Made by a program: the position numbers and the translations under genes
Assembly (NCBI GenBank): GCA_947505055.1
Contig: CANNLO010000322.1
Span: 1-5,663 of the forward strand
Source: Methylococcaceae bacterium
GTDB lineage: Bacteria; Pseudomonadota; Gammaproteobacteria; Methylococcales; Methylomonadaceae
Direction of reading: 5' to 3'
DNA length: 5,663 nt
Shown: positions 1 through 5,270 of the stretch, piece after piece
How the letters are laid out: every line of letters starts with the position of its first letter
Numbering within the stretch: position 1 is the first letter of the stretch
The notes under the pieces: generated by a model
Seen by the model: the letters and a program-made list of their open reading frames with translations, nothing else
Told to the model about the DNA's origin: nothing
Database searches by the model: none

Positions 1-138
1 AATCCCTCCTGGATAGTTTTAGAATTCTTTAGATTCACTGGTATTTAGCAAATGGCGAGAAATAGTGGAATTTTTATGAAAAAAGAAGGGAATTGAGACC
101 AAAGAGATAAATACTTTTGTCATACAGGAGTATTAATA

Positions 139-300
139 ATGAGAAAGACAACCAAACACCTAAGAACAATTAAGTCATTTAGATTTACACCATCATTTGC
201 ACATAGCATTTATGCTACGGCTAGGCAATTGAATCTCAGTGAATCTGAATTTGTGAGAATGGCACTAATGGAGGTTATTGATCGAATACAGCAAAATTGA
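139..300 (+). CDS. Small ribbon-helix-helix (CopG/Arc-type) DNA-binding protein, 53 aa
   Basis: The frame runs from ATG 139 to TGA 298-300. It is preceded by AGGAG at 126-130 with an 8-nt spacer, which fixes the start. The 53 residues fit the ribbon-helix-helix plan: a basic N-terminus (residues 2-12), a short strand around SFRFTP (13-18) that would pair with a second subunit and contact the major groove, helix 1 (19-31), a tight turn at LNLS (31-34), and helix 2 through SEFVRMALMEVIDRI (36-50). The turn followed by an ES-E-FVR-A-L pattern is typical of the family. Such proteins dimerise and act as repressors, antitoxins or plasmid/phage regulators. No toxin-like gene follows within 400 bases, so the role and target are unknown; a partner could lie upstream of the window. 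The assignment comes from the residue pattern, not from a search. Confidence 0.72.
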   Translation: MRKTTKHLRTIKSFRFTPSFAHSIYATARQLNLSESEFVRMALMEVIDRIQQN

Positions 301-498
301 AATAATCTGTAAAACCTCAGACTTGATTTAGCGACTTCAAAAATTAGCATCAACTTTATCTGTCATTCGCTGCCTGTTATCGACCCAAACCGGTCATACG
401 AATATGAATTTAGGCTTCCCTAGACCGGACATTCGTGGCCAATTGCAGTTCGGAAATAATATGCCTTATCAATAAGTGTCACCGCTTTCTTTGGAGCC

Positions 499-581
499 GG
501 GGACTGATAGTCCTTGTGTCGAAAATTAAGCTATTACGCGGGCAACATGCATTCTGTAGGCTCCGATCTGATCGGTTTTTT
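499..581 (+). ncRNA. Possible small structured RNA ending in an intrinsic terminator
   Basis: Two hairpins lie in tandem on the + strand. The first has stem GGACT (501-505) and AGTCC (509-513) around a GAT loop, extendable by two G-U pairs. The second is the terminator hairpin at 563-575. Between them lie about 50 unpaired bases. No gene in the same direction ends close enough to need this terminator: the ribbon-helix-helix gene stops at 300. A short transcript starting somewhere between 301 and 500 is a reasonable inference. I could not identify its promoter or match it to a named RNA family, so the 5' boundary given is only the first hairpin. Confidence 0.25.
563..581 (+). terminator. Orphan rho-independent terminator
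   Basis: The 5-bp stem CCGAT (563-567) / ATCGG (571-575) has a CTG loop and is followed directly by TTTTTT (576-581). The stem is short but GC-containing and abuts the T-run, as in an intrinsic terminator. It could end a long 3' untranslated region of the ribbon-helix-helix gene or a separate small RNA. Confidence 0.45.
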
Positions 582-798
582 ATGAATGGTGGTTTTGTGT
601 TGAGGGGATATTCCTGTCTTTTTGACTTACGTATGTTTTGGATATGTCCTGATTTCAAGAAAATAACATCTGACGACTGATTGTGTGAACATGAAACATT
701 GTAGAACCTCAAAGACTTTGTTTGCATCTACTATCAACGGCAAGTTATTGATGTTGAATTCTATATGGAAATGGTTAGTAACTTTAATCGCCTATTTA

Positions 799-847
799 TT
801 GATTTAGATCAATTCTAAATTTAAGTTTATACCATATAACTATTTGT
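799..847 (+). promoter_or_regulatory. FNR/Anr-type box and class II promoter
   Basis: TTGATTTAGATCAA at 799-812 is a perfect match to the FNR/Anr consensus TTGAT-N4-ATCAA, and I saw no other full match in the window. Its centre is 805.5. TATAAC at 835-840 resembles a -10 hexamer. If transcription starts at 847, the -10 occupies -12 to -7 and the box is centred at -41.5, the classical class II activator position where the regulator replaces a weak -35. No good -35 hexamer is visible 17 bp upstream of TATAAC, which also fits activator dependence. The promoter points at the small exported protein and the barrel downstream, suggesting induction under oxygen limitation. FNR-family relatives such as Dnr or CRP-like proteins use similar boxes and cannot be told apart here. 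Confidence 0.6.
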
Positions 848-908
848 TACTATTTTAAATAGGGTTTAAACATACAGATGAATAACCAAAGGTTTTTTAT
901 TAGGCATT

Positions 909-1151
909 ATGGTTTTAGGATTACAAATTGTTGCGCAAACGGCCCTATCACAAGAGGTGCCAAAAGATAAGCAATTATGTAGTCAAATCAATCGCGGCTA
1001 TAACAATCAATCTTACGCTGGGTGCCGATCAGACTATGAAACGGCATTTGAGTACACCGTCCGTTTTTTACCCCGATTGCAAACGTGGGTCGCCCAAATC
1101 GCAGCGGCCGTGGCATTTACCTACGAAAAAGTAAAAGTCCCCGTAATTTAA
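909..1151 (+). CDS. Small putative exported protein, apparently frameshifted
   Basis: I do not recognise the family. The open frame from ATG 909 gives 80 residues and starts inside a hydrophobic stretch (MVLGLQIVAQTALSQ) with no basic N-region and only a weak AGG 4 nt before the ATG. A better start, ATG 878, lies in another frame and encodes MNNQRF. Skipping one T in the T6 run at 893-898 joins the two into a textbook signal peptide: basic N-region, hydrophobic core, then a likely cut near TALSQ. The mature part has cysteines in KQLCSQ and YAGCRS. A second T6 run at 1062-1067 has the same property: skipping one T gives an ending with a third cysteine and a basic tail, stopping at 1134. Either the gene is decayed, or the sequence has homopolymer errors, or the shift is real. 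It lies just downstream of the FNR-type promoter and 51 nt before the barrel gene, so the two are probably co-transcribed. Confidence 0.45.
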   Translation: MVLGLQIVAQTALSQEVPKDKQLCSQINRGYNNQSYAGCRSDYETAFEYTVRFLPRLQTWVAQIAAAVAFTYEKVKVPVI

Positions 1152-1189
1152 TTTTTACTTTACCAAAACAAACATTTAACTTAAATCTC

Positions 1190-1193
1190 GGAG
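1190..1193 (+). promoter_or_regulatory. Ribosome binding site choosing the barrel start
   Basis: GGAG at 1190-1193 lies 3 nt before ATG 1197 but 9 nt before the in-frame ATG 1203. The second spacing is far more usual, and initiation at 1203 gives the cleaner signal peptide, so 1203 is preferred. Confidence 0.6.
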
Positions 1194-1202
1194 AATATGA
1201 CT

Positions 1203-1913
1203 ATGAACAAATTTATCAGTGGCATCATCCTGCTCGGCACCGTCGGCATAGCCACGGCCGCGGGACATGAAACCTCCTACAGATGGACCGGGGCCTACGC
1301 CGGTCTCAATCTGGGGTCCATTTGGACGGGTTCTCACCTTACCGCCAACCATGAATTTTTAGCTTCTGAGTCAGGTTCTTATAACCAGAATATCAACTCC
1401 ACCAACGTCAATCCCGGCTTCCAGTTTGGCTACTTACAGCAGTTGGATCATAACTGGGTGGTCGGCGGAGAGGCTGACTTTAGCTATCCGGCCACCAATA
1501 ACACCTATACCAATACCTCTCAAGATGGCGCCGCCTTTGATCGCTTCAGTGTCCGTAATAACTTACAAGGTTCTATGCGGCTAAGAGCCGGTTATGCCAT
1601 TGACCGCTTCCTGCCTTTTATTACCGCCGGTGTCAGCTTTGCCAGTATGGGGCTCTATTATGACAACGAAGAGCAAAACAGTGCCAACGCTTACTCCACC
1701 TCAACCACCCAAACTGGTTGGGTACTGGGTGGCGGACTTGAATATGGCGTGCTGGATAATCTCTCTATCCGCACTGAATACCTCTACACTGATTATGGCA
1801 ATGCGCTTAACATGAGTATGCCCAATGTTGCCGGCATCACGGATCCCAATGGCGCGGCGCATGTCAATATGTCCACCAATGTTGTCAGGGCTGCGGTCAA
1901 TTATCGGTTTTAG
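1203..1913 (+). CDS. Outer-membrane beta-barrel protein, Omp25/OmpA-like porin family
   Basis: This is a predicted 236-residue outer-membrane protein. From the chosen start, residues 1-20 form a signal peptide: MNK, a hydrophobic core, and an ATAAG-type cleavage zone. After it comes RWTGAYAGLNLGS, close to the W-T-G-x-Y-A-G opening strand of the Omp25/31 and OMP_b-brl families. Alternating aromatic/aliphatic strands follow: VGGEADFSY, LQGSMRLRAGYAI, FITAGVSFASMGLYY, GWVLGGGLEYGVL, LSIRTEYLYTDYG. The protein ends VVRAAVNYRF; a terminal Phe after alternating hydrophobics is the usual signal for the Bam insertion machinery. Eight strands would fit this length. Asn/Thr/Ser-rich loops (for example around NNTYTNTSQDG) are probably surface exposed. 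The substrate or ligand is unknown; relatives are annotated as porins, adhesins or surface antigens. It follows the small exported protein by 51 nt and has no clear promoter of its own, so it probably shares the FNR-type promoter. Starting at 1197 would add two residues. Confidence 0.85.
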   Translation: MNKFISGIILLGTVGIATAAGHETSYRWTGAYAGLNLGSIWTGSHLTANHEFLASESGSYNQNINSTNVNPGFQFGYLQQLDHNWVVGGEADFSYPATNNTYTNTSQDGAAFDRFSVRNNLQGSMRLRAGYAIDRFLPFITAGVSFASMGLYYDNEEQNSANAYSTSTTQTGWVLGGGLEYGVLDNLSIRTEYLYTDYGNALNMSMPNVAGITDPNGAAHVNMSTNVVRAAVNYRF

Positions 1914-1996
1914 ATATCTTTAGAGGTTTCGACGTTATCTCCCTGAGGGGAACCATTTGTAGTTGGAATAGATTTTTTAGATCCAGTGAGAACAAT

Positions 1997-2020
1997 CGTG
2001 CGGCTTACTGCAGTCGCACG
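1997..2020. repeat. Inverted repeat in the barrel-esterase spacer
   Basis: CGTGCG (1997-2002) and CGCACG (2015-2020) form a perfect 6-bp stem around a 12-nt loop that itself contains the palindrome ACTGCAGT (2007-2014). No T-run follows, so it is not an intrinsic terminator. It could be an operator for the esterase or a structure in its leader. A weaker TCCC-TGAG-GGGA hairpin lies at 1940-1951. I see no convincing sigma-70 promoter for the esterase in this 199-nt spacer. Confidence 0.35.
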
Positions 2021-2112
2021 CATAATGTCTGTGGTCAGGTTTAACGCCGATATTTTGTGCCCACTCCCAAGCTTGGAAATAGGCATAAATCAATCAAAAT
2101 TGGAGCTTTACA

Positions 2113-4308
2113 ATGTTACGTTCAATTATTCTATACCTTGTCCTTTCTTCTACTTTATTCGCCTCGGACGTGTTTGCCCAAGGTGTCACCACCCAAAATG
2201 GCGTTACTGCCACTGTGGGCGGGGGTACTTCCATTACAGTGAGCTGGACTAATAACTGTAGGGTCTGTTCCTGGCAACTGAGCACCAAGCGGAGCAATGG
2301 CCCCTGGATAATTCAAAAAGTGCTACCCAAAGGGGTTACCCAATATACCATAACGGACTTGCCCACCAACCAACAGTTGCTAATTAAAATGGAAGCAAAA
2401 AGAGCTAACCGGTGGGTAGCCCGCGCACTGTTGACAGCCACTCCTATTTATCCTTCAGCCGGGGATGGAATCGGTAGCACAGTTGAGCAACGTGTCGGTC
2501 TATATTATGGCACTGGCAAGAATAATGTGACAGGTGGCATTACCCCTTCGGGTTTCCAGCCGACTTACACAAATCCAGAAGCCAATGCCTGTTCACCGGG
2601 CACCGTGGTCACGCTTAACCAACAAACTGGTTCACCTGCAGGACAGAAAGTTTGCGGTGTAATCGAAACACTTGCCAATAATCAGACGCTGTATTTTTAT
2701 AAGGGTATTCAATATGCCAATTCAACAGCAAAGGCAAATCGTTGGGTCGATCCAAAGCCACCACAATGGCCGACACTTAGCGCTTACGAATATGGTCCAG
2801 TATGCCCGCAGGGTAAAGGTTCAGGGATCGCGGCAAATGATGTAAGTGAGGATTGCCTTTATGTAAATGTGTGGACGCCAACAATCACTCCAAGCAGCAA
2901 ACTGCCAGTCATGGTCTTTATCCATGGCGGCGCGTTTATTGAGGGCTCAGGCGGGAGCGACAAAGGCGATATGCCAGGAAAATTAAATTTGTATGATGGA
3001 ACTGAATTTGTCAATACTGCACTCACCGATGGTGATTCGCCTATTGTCTTTGTGACGCTCAACTACCGCTTAGGTGTACTTGGCTTCCTTGCCGGAAATA
3101 CGATTGGCTTCAATGGTAATTATGGCATCAAAGATCAAACGGCAGCACTTGAATGGGTGCAGCGAAACATCTCACGCTTTGGCGGCGATCCAACTAAGGT
3201 AATGATATTTGGAGAGAGCGCCGGTGCACAATCAGTCGCGCTCCACTTGACGATAACAGCCAATAATCATCAGGGCCTTTTTACAAACGGCGTGACGGAG
3301 AGCAACTACGGCATCCAATACATGCCACTTGCCAGTGCGCAGCAGAAAGCGACCAGTTTTCTAAATAAAACTGGGTGCAGTACCCTACCGACCGAGGCTT
3401 TTAAAAGAGCTTGCCTACGCGGCTTTCCCTTAATGTCTATACTTGATGATCAGAAGCTGGGCGGCTATACGGTTGATAATATAAAATGTTCAGGGCTTCA
3501 GGCTCTAATTCCTTGGAGTCCCGTCATTGATGGGACATTTATCCAGTATGATCCTATTAATACACATACAACCAAGCCATTTATGAACGGTTCTAACCTG
3601 AGCGAGAGCGTTCCGTTTCTGGGCTTACTACCACAATCGGATCTTATATCCGGCGCTGCCTATAATGTAATGATGGATTTTCTTTTCAAAAATTCGACCC
3701 CAAATGCAGCCACTATTCAGGCTAATTATAAGAATCAGTATCCAGGATTAGGCGCAAAAGCACGGTTCGAACAGGTCGTAACCGATTACCTCTGGACTTG
3801 TTTCAATAGGAAATTCTCAACGGCCGTGCCGACCGACTCGAACATAACGCCCTACAGATACCACAATATACATCACGGGTCGTTTTCAACCTGGGTTGAT
3901 GCCAATAGCCCCACCGTGGCGACCTACACTAAACCAGTCCCCAAGGCCTGTTATGACGGCGGTATAACCGGTACGGCTGTTTGTCACGCAGACGAGTTAC
4001 CCTTCGTCTTCGGCAATGCAACGGACGCTTTAGCCCTGCAACAGACCTTCACCACCGATGAGTCCAATTTATCTTCGGCACTGCGTGAATACTGGATACA
4101 GTTCGCCAGAAACGCTAATCCTAACAGCAGTGGATTGACGGTCTGGCCCCTGAACAATACCGGCAACATCCTTAAGATACAGGCACCCAGTTCAAGTATC
4201 CAGTCTGTAACCGATATAGGCCCGGGGTCATTGGCCGATCAGGCCAACTGCGACACTATTTGGGATAGAGTAGGATATGATGTGACCAGTAAATTTATGT
4301 GTCAATAG
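2113..4308 (+). CDS. Exported type-B carboxylesterase with N-terminal beta-sandwich-like extension, 731 aa
   Basis: The enzyme would hydrolyse carboxylic esters outside the cytoplasm. GGAG at 2102-2105 lies 7 nt before the ATG. Residues 1-22 are a signal peptide cut after SDVFA. Residues ~25-112 are beta-rich and resemble a fibronectin type III fold (SITVSW near 40-45, then YTITDLP). A linker leads to the esterase from ~155. Its marks appear in order: GPVCPQ (Cys231) and SEDCLYVNVW (Cys248), the conserved disulfide pair; FIHGGAF (269-275), the oxyanion hole; NYRLGVLGF; GESAGA with nucleophile Ser369; GSNLSE with probable acid Glu498; CHADELPFVFG with His625. The triad is therefore complete. 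The catalytic part (~575 residues) is near normal length, so the total is long because of the front extension. It is related by fold to cholinesterases and ParaB/lipase-type carboxylesterases; the substrate cannot be read from sequence. It appears monocistronic, with a terminator-like hairpin just after it. Confidence 0.93.
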   Translation: MLRSIILYLVLSSTLFASDVFAQGVTTQNGVTATVGGGTSITVSWTNNCRVCSWQLSTKRSNGPWIIQKVLPKGVTQYTITDLPTNQQLLIKMEAKRANRWVARALLTATPIYPSAGDGIGSTVEQRVGLYYGTGKNNVTGGITPSGFQPTYTNPEANACSPGTVVTLNQQTGSPAGQKVCGVIETLANNQTLYFYKGIQYANSTAKANRWVDPKPPQWPTLSAYEYGPVCPQGKGSGIAANDVSEDCLYVNVWTPTITPSSKLPVMVFIHGGAFIEGSGGSDKGDMPGKLNLYDGTEFVNTALTDGDSPIVFVTLNYRLGVLGFLAGNTIGFNGNYGIKDQTAALEWVQRNISRFGGDPTKVMIFGESAGAQSVALHLTITANNHQGLFTNGVTESNYGIQYMPLASAQQKATSFLNKTGCSTLPTEAFKRACLRGFPLMSILDDQKLGGYTVDNIKCSGLQALIPWSPVIDGTFIQYDPINTHTTKPFMNGSNLSESVPFLGLLPQSDLISGAAYNVMMDFLFKNSTPNAATIQANYKNQYPGLGAKARFEQVVTDYLWTCFNRKFSTAVPTDSNITPYRYHNIHHGSFSTWVDANSPTVATYTKPVPKACYDGGITGTAVCHADELPFVFGNATDALALQQTFTTDESNLSSALREYWIQFARNANPNSSGLTVWPLNNTGNILKIQAPSSSIQSVTDIGPGSLADQANCDTIWDRVGYDVTSKFMCQ

Positions 4309-4334
4309 TTGCACTATTTCCCCAGCGCAAACTT

Positions 4335-4376
4335 GGAAAACAGCTCCCGGCAACTCTAGCTTCCTGTGTTTTTTTT
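4335..4376 (+). terminator. Terminator-like hairpin after the esterase
   Basis: GGAA (4335-4338) and GCT (4343-4345) can pair with TTCC (4361-4364) and AGC (4358-4360), with a 4-nt bulge on the 5' side and a 12-nt loop. TTTTTTTT follows at 4369-4376 after a 4-nt gap. The stem is imperfect, but the eight-T run 26-68 nt after the esterase stop makes it the most likely end of that transcript. Confidence 0.45.
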
Positions 4377-4482
4377 ATCACCTACTTGCGGGATACTAGA
4401 ATGCTTGGGCTGTATTTAGACTACGGGAATTGTGATTTTATTTAGATAAGGAAGCTATAGATTTTAATATTGTGCATGTTTT

Positions 4483-4788
4483 ATGTTGGGCACGTGTACT
4501 ATCTGCAATGGTCCAGCAGCGCAATGTCACCCACATTTAACAGCGGCATCAATCGCAGCCAGTTATAGTTTAAATGGCAATAGTGATTGGTACTTGCCAT
4601 CAAAAGATGAGTTGAATTTATTGTACGCACAAAAAACAGTTGTGGGTGGTTTTGCTAATGTTTTCTACTGGAGCTCTACGGAACTCAATAGCAACATAGC
4701 GTGGAACCAGAACTTCCTCAGCGGCAACCCGCTATACAACGCTAAGGACTACACCCAAATCAATATCCGTGCAGTGCGGGCTTTTTAA
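4483..4788 (+). CDS. DUF1566 (Lcl-type) domain protein, 5'-truncated
   Basis: The 101-residue frame contains the C-terminal half of a DUF1566 domain: LTAASIAASYSLNG, then NSDWYLPSKDELNLLYAQK (the family hallmark), VGGFANVFYWSSTE, and the ending RAVRAF. These domains adopt a C-type-lectin/FGE-like fold and are found on surface or secreted proteins; some are targets of diversity-generating retroelements. The N-terminal half, normally including a signal peptide and the first conserved strands, is missing: the frame opens only after a TAA at 4465-4467, the ATG has no ribosome binding site, and recognisable similarity begins around LGTCTICNGP. It is therefore probably a gene fragment, or a recombination cassette, rather than an expressed protein. 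Codon use changes sharply at ~4663 (see the variable-region entry). The esterase ahead of it has its own terminator, so read-through is unlikely. Confidence 0.7.
   Translation: MLGTCTICNGPAAQCHPHLTAASIAASYSLNGNSDWYLPSKDELNLLYAQKTVVGGFANVFYWSSTELNSNIAWNQNFLSGNPLYNAKDYTQINIRAVRAF
4663..4788 (+). other. Candidate DGR variable region (3' end of the DUF1566 fragment)
   Basis: In the first 60 codons of this frame 9 end in C, and all five Asn codons are AAT. In the last 41 codons, 20 end in C, and five of seven Asn codons are AAC. Many others are NNC codons one or two adenine changes away from AAC: AGC, CTC, GGC, TAC, GAC, ACC, ATC. The segment sits exactly where variable regions lie in DUF1566-type DGR targets, from the YWSS motif to RAVRAF. 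The last bases (CGTGCAGTGCGGGC) are adenine-poor, as expected at a site that initiates mutagenic homing. Seen directly: position and codon shift. Inferred: that it was copied from an AAC-rich template. One ATA codon is not explained by adenine changes alone. No template copy or reverse transcriptase is in this window. Confidence 0.4.
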
Positions 4789-4815
4789 CTATTCAGCCCT
4801 TTAACCCTTTTCTTT

Positions 4816-4830
4816 CCCGCCGTAGGCGGG
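4816..4830 (+). repeat. GC-rich short-loop hairpin after the DUF1566 fragment
   Basis: CCCGCC (4816-4821), GTA loop, GGCGGG (4825-4830) is a perfect 6-bp GC stem, 27 nt after the stop codon. GCGATTTTA follows, a poor T-run, so as a terminator it is weak. In known DGRs a small GC-rich hairpin/cruciform a short distance downstream of the variable region promotes target recognition; this hairpin has a similar position and size. Both roles are possible. Confidence 0.55.
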
Positions 4831-4845
4831 GCGATTTTATACATC

Positions 4846-4881
4846 ACAAGCCCAGCCTCTTAACCGGGGCTTGTTTTGTTT
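4846..4881 (+). terminator. Rho-independent terminator
   Basis: The perfect 8-bp stem ACAAGCCC (4846-4853) / GGGCTTGT (4867-4874) with a 13-nt loop is followed by TTTGTTT (4875-4881). It is a clear intrinsic terminator for + strand transcription through the DUF1566 fragment. With the hairpin at 4816-4830 it forms a tandem pair. Confidence 0.75.
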
Positions 4882-4910
4882 CCGCTTTTGAGATGTTTCA
4901 ATACAAATAG

Positions 4911-5192
4911 CCAAATCCGGTTAAAGCCATCTTCATAACTGACCCTGTTGCGCAGACAACCGTGCAGCCAAAGAAACCACCGTTGAACGTACTCTCGGAG
5001 CCGATTTTAATCCACTCCTTGCTCATGAAGCCGACGAGAACGGACAATCGAGCGGTTTAGGCTTTTCGAAGCGAACACGATAATCCAGAAAACAAACAGC
5101 CTTATATGAAGATGTGGGCCTTTTTTATGCCCGAAAGAATCCCAACCGGCCTGATTACTCACCTGATCGGGTTTTTTATGCTCAAAATATAG
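4911..5192 (+). pseudogene. Possible small decayed reading frame with internal TAG
   Basis: One frame stays open from 4911 to the TAG at 5190-5192, about 93 codons, except for a single TAG at 5058-5060. Its translation includes TTVQPKKPPLNVLSEPILIH before the stop and HDNPENKQPYMKMWAFFM, then THLIGFFMLKI after it. The second half has ATG codons at 5106 and 5112 but no ribosome binding site. An overlapping frame (4943-5083) also reads smoothly, with ETTVERTLGADFNPLLAHE, so which frame was coding, if any, is unclear. The repeated F-F-M ends arise from T6-ATG motifs. It vaguely resembles small phage-satellite proteins, but I cannot support a family name. Confidence 0.22.
5163..5180 (+). repeat. 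CTGATCGGG-T6-ATG motif, second copy
   Basis: CTGATCGGGTTTTTTATG here matches CTGATCGG-TTTTTT-ATG at 568-584 apart from one extra G. A third related site, GGCC-TTTTTT-ATG, lies at 5117-5129. The first copy forms a hairpin with upstream sequence; this copy pairs only poorly. Confidence 0.4.
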
Positions 5193-5228
5193 GAAGAAAA
5201 CCATGCTCATCATCTAAAACCACCATAT

Positions 5229-5270
5229 TCATCGCCATAAAGCTGCCGTTGGCGAATGACTCTTTATGGC
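5229..5270. repeat. Long inverted repeat with alternative pairing
   Basis: GCCATAAAG (5234-5242) and CTTTATGGC (5262-5270) form a perfect 9-bp stem. The 19-nt loop contains a small GCC-GTT-GGC hairpin (5245-5253). A competing stem pairs TCAT-CGCC (5229-5236) with GGCG-a-ATGA (5251-5259). The two stems share bases and cannot coexist. No T-run follows, so it is not a simple terminator; it could be an operator, an RNA switch or a mobile-element remnant. Confidence 0.5.

Larger units (their letters stand above)
301..798. other. Gene-poor spacer, about 500 bases
   Basis: I see no convincing protein-coding gene here. Open frames exist on both strands (435-680 + and 479-727 -), but they overlap each other, lack a ribosome binding site and have cysteine- and arginine-rich, low-complexity translations. 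The stretch contains three loose copies of a GTCATTCG-like word (362-369, 393-400, 428-435), two compact hairpins (499-515 and 563-581) and an 18-codon hydrophobic frame at 751-807. These are described separately where they can be supported. Confidence 0.6.

Noticed and set aside
1..138. Tail of an upstream gene (frame 1 open from 1 to the stop at 46-48)
   Set aside because: Only 15 codons are visible with no recognisable motif; all three + frames stop early in this AT-rich stretch.
362..435. Three GTCATTCG-like words at ~31-35 nt spacing, as a CRISPR or operator array
   Set aside because: The copies are only 8 nt, differ from each other and have no longer conserved repeat; CRISPR repeats are much longer and near-identical.
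435..680. 81-codon + strand frame
   Set aside because: It has no ribosome binding site, runs through both the hairpin and the terminator, overlaps an opposite frame of similar length, and its translation resembles no family I recognise.
479..727. 82-codon - strand frame
   Set aside because: It is antisense to another doubtful frame, has no ribosome binding site and no recognisable domain; probably chance.
1085..1270. 61-codon + frame bridging the small protein and the barrel
   Set aside because: It overlaps the start of the well-supported barrel gene in another frame and has no start signal.
2094..2297. - strand frame over the esterase start
   Set aside because: It is fully explained as the antisense of the esterase signal peptide and first domain.
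5007..5213. 68-codon - strand frame
   Set aside because: It lies opposite the possible decayed + frame and mirrors its T6-ATG motifs as HKK; it looks like a shadow.
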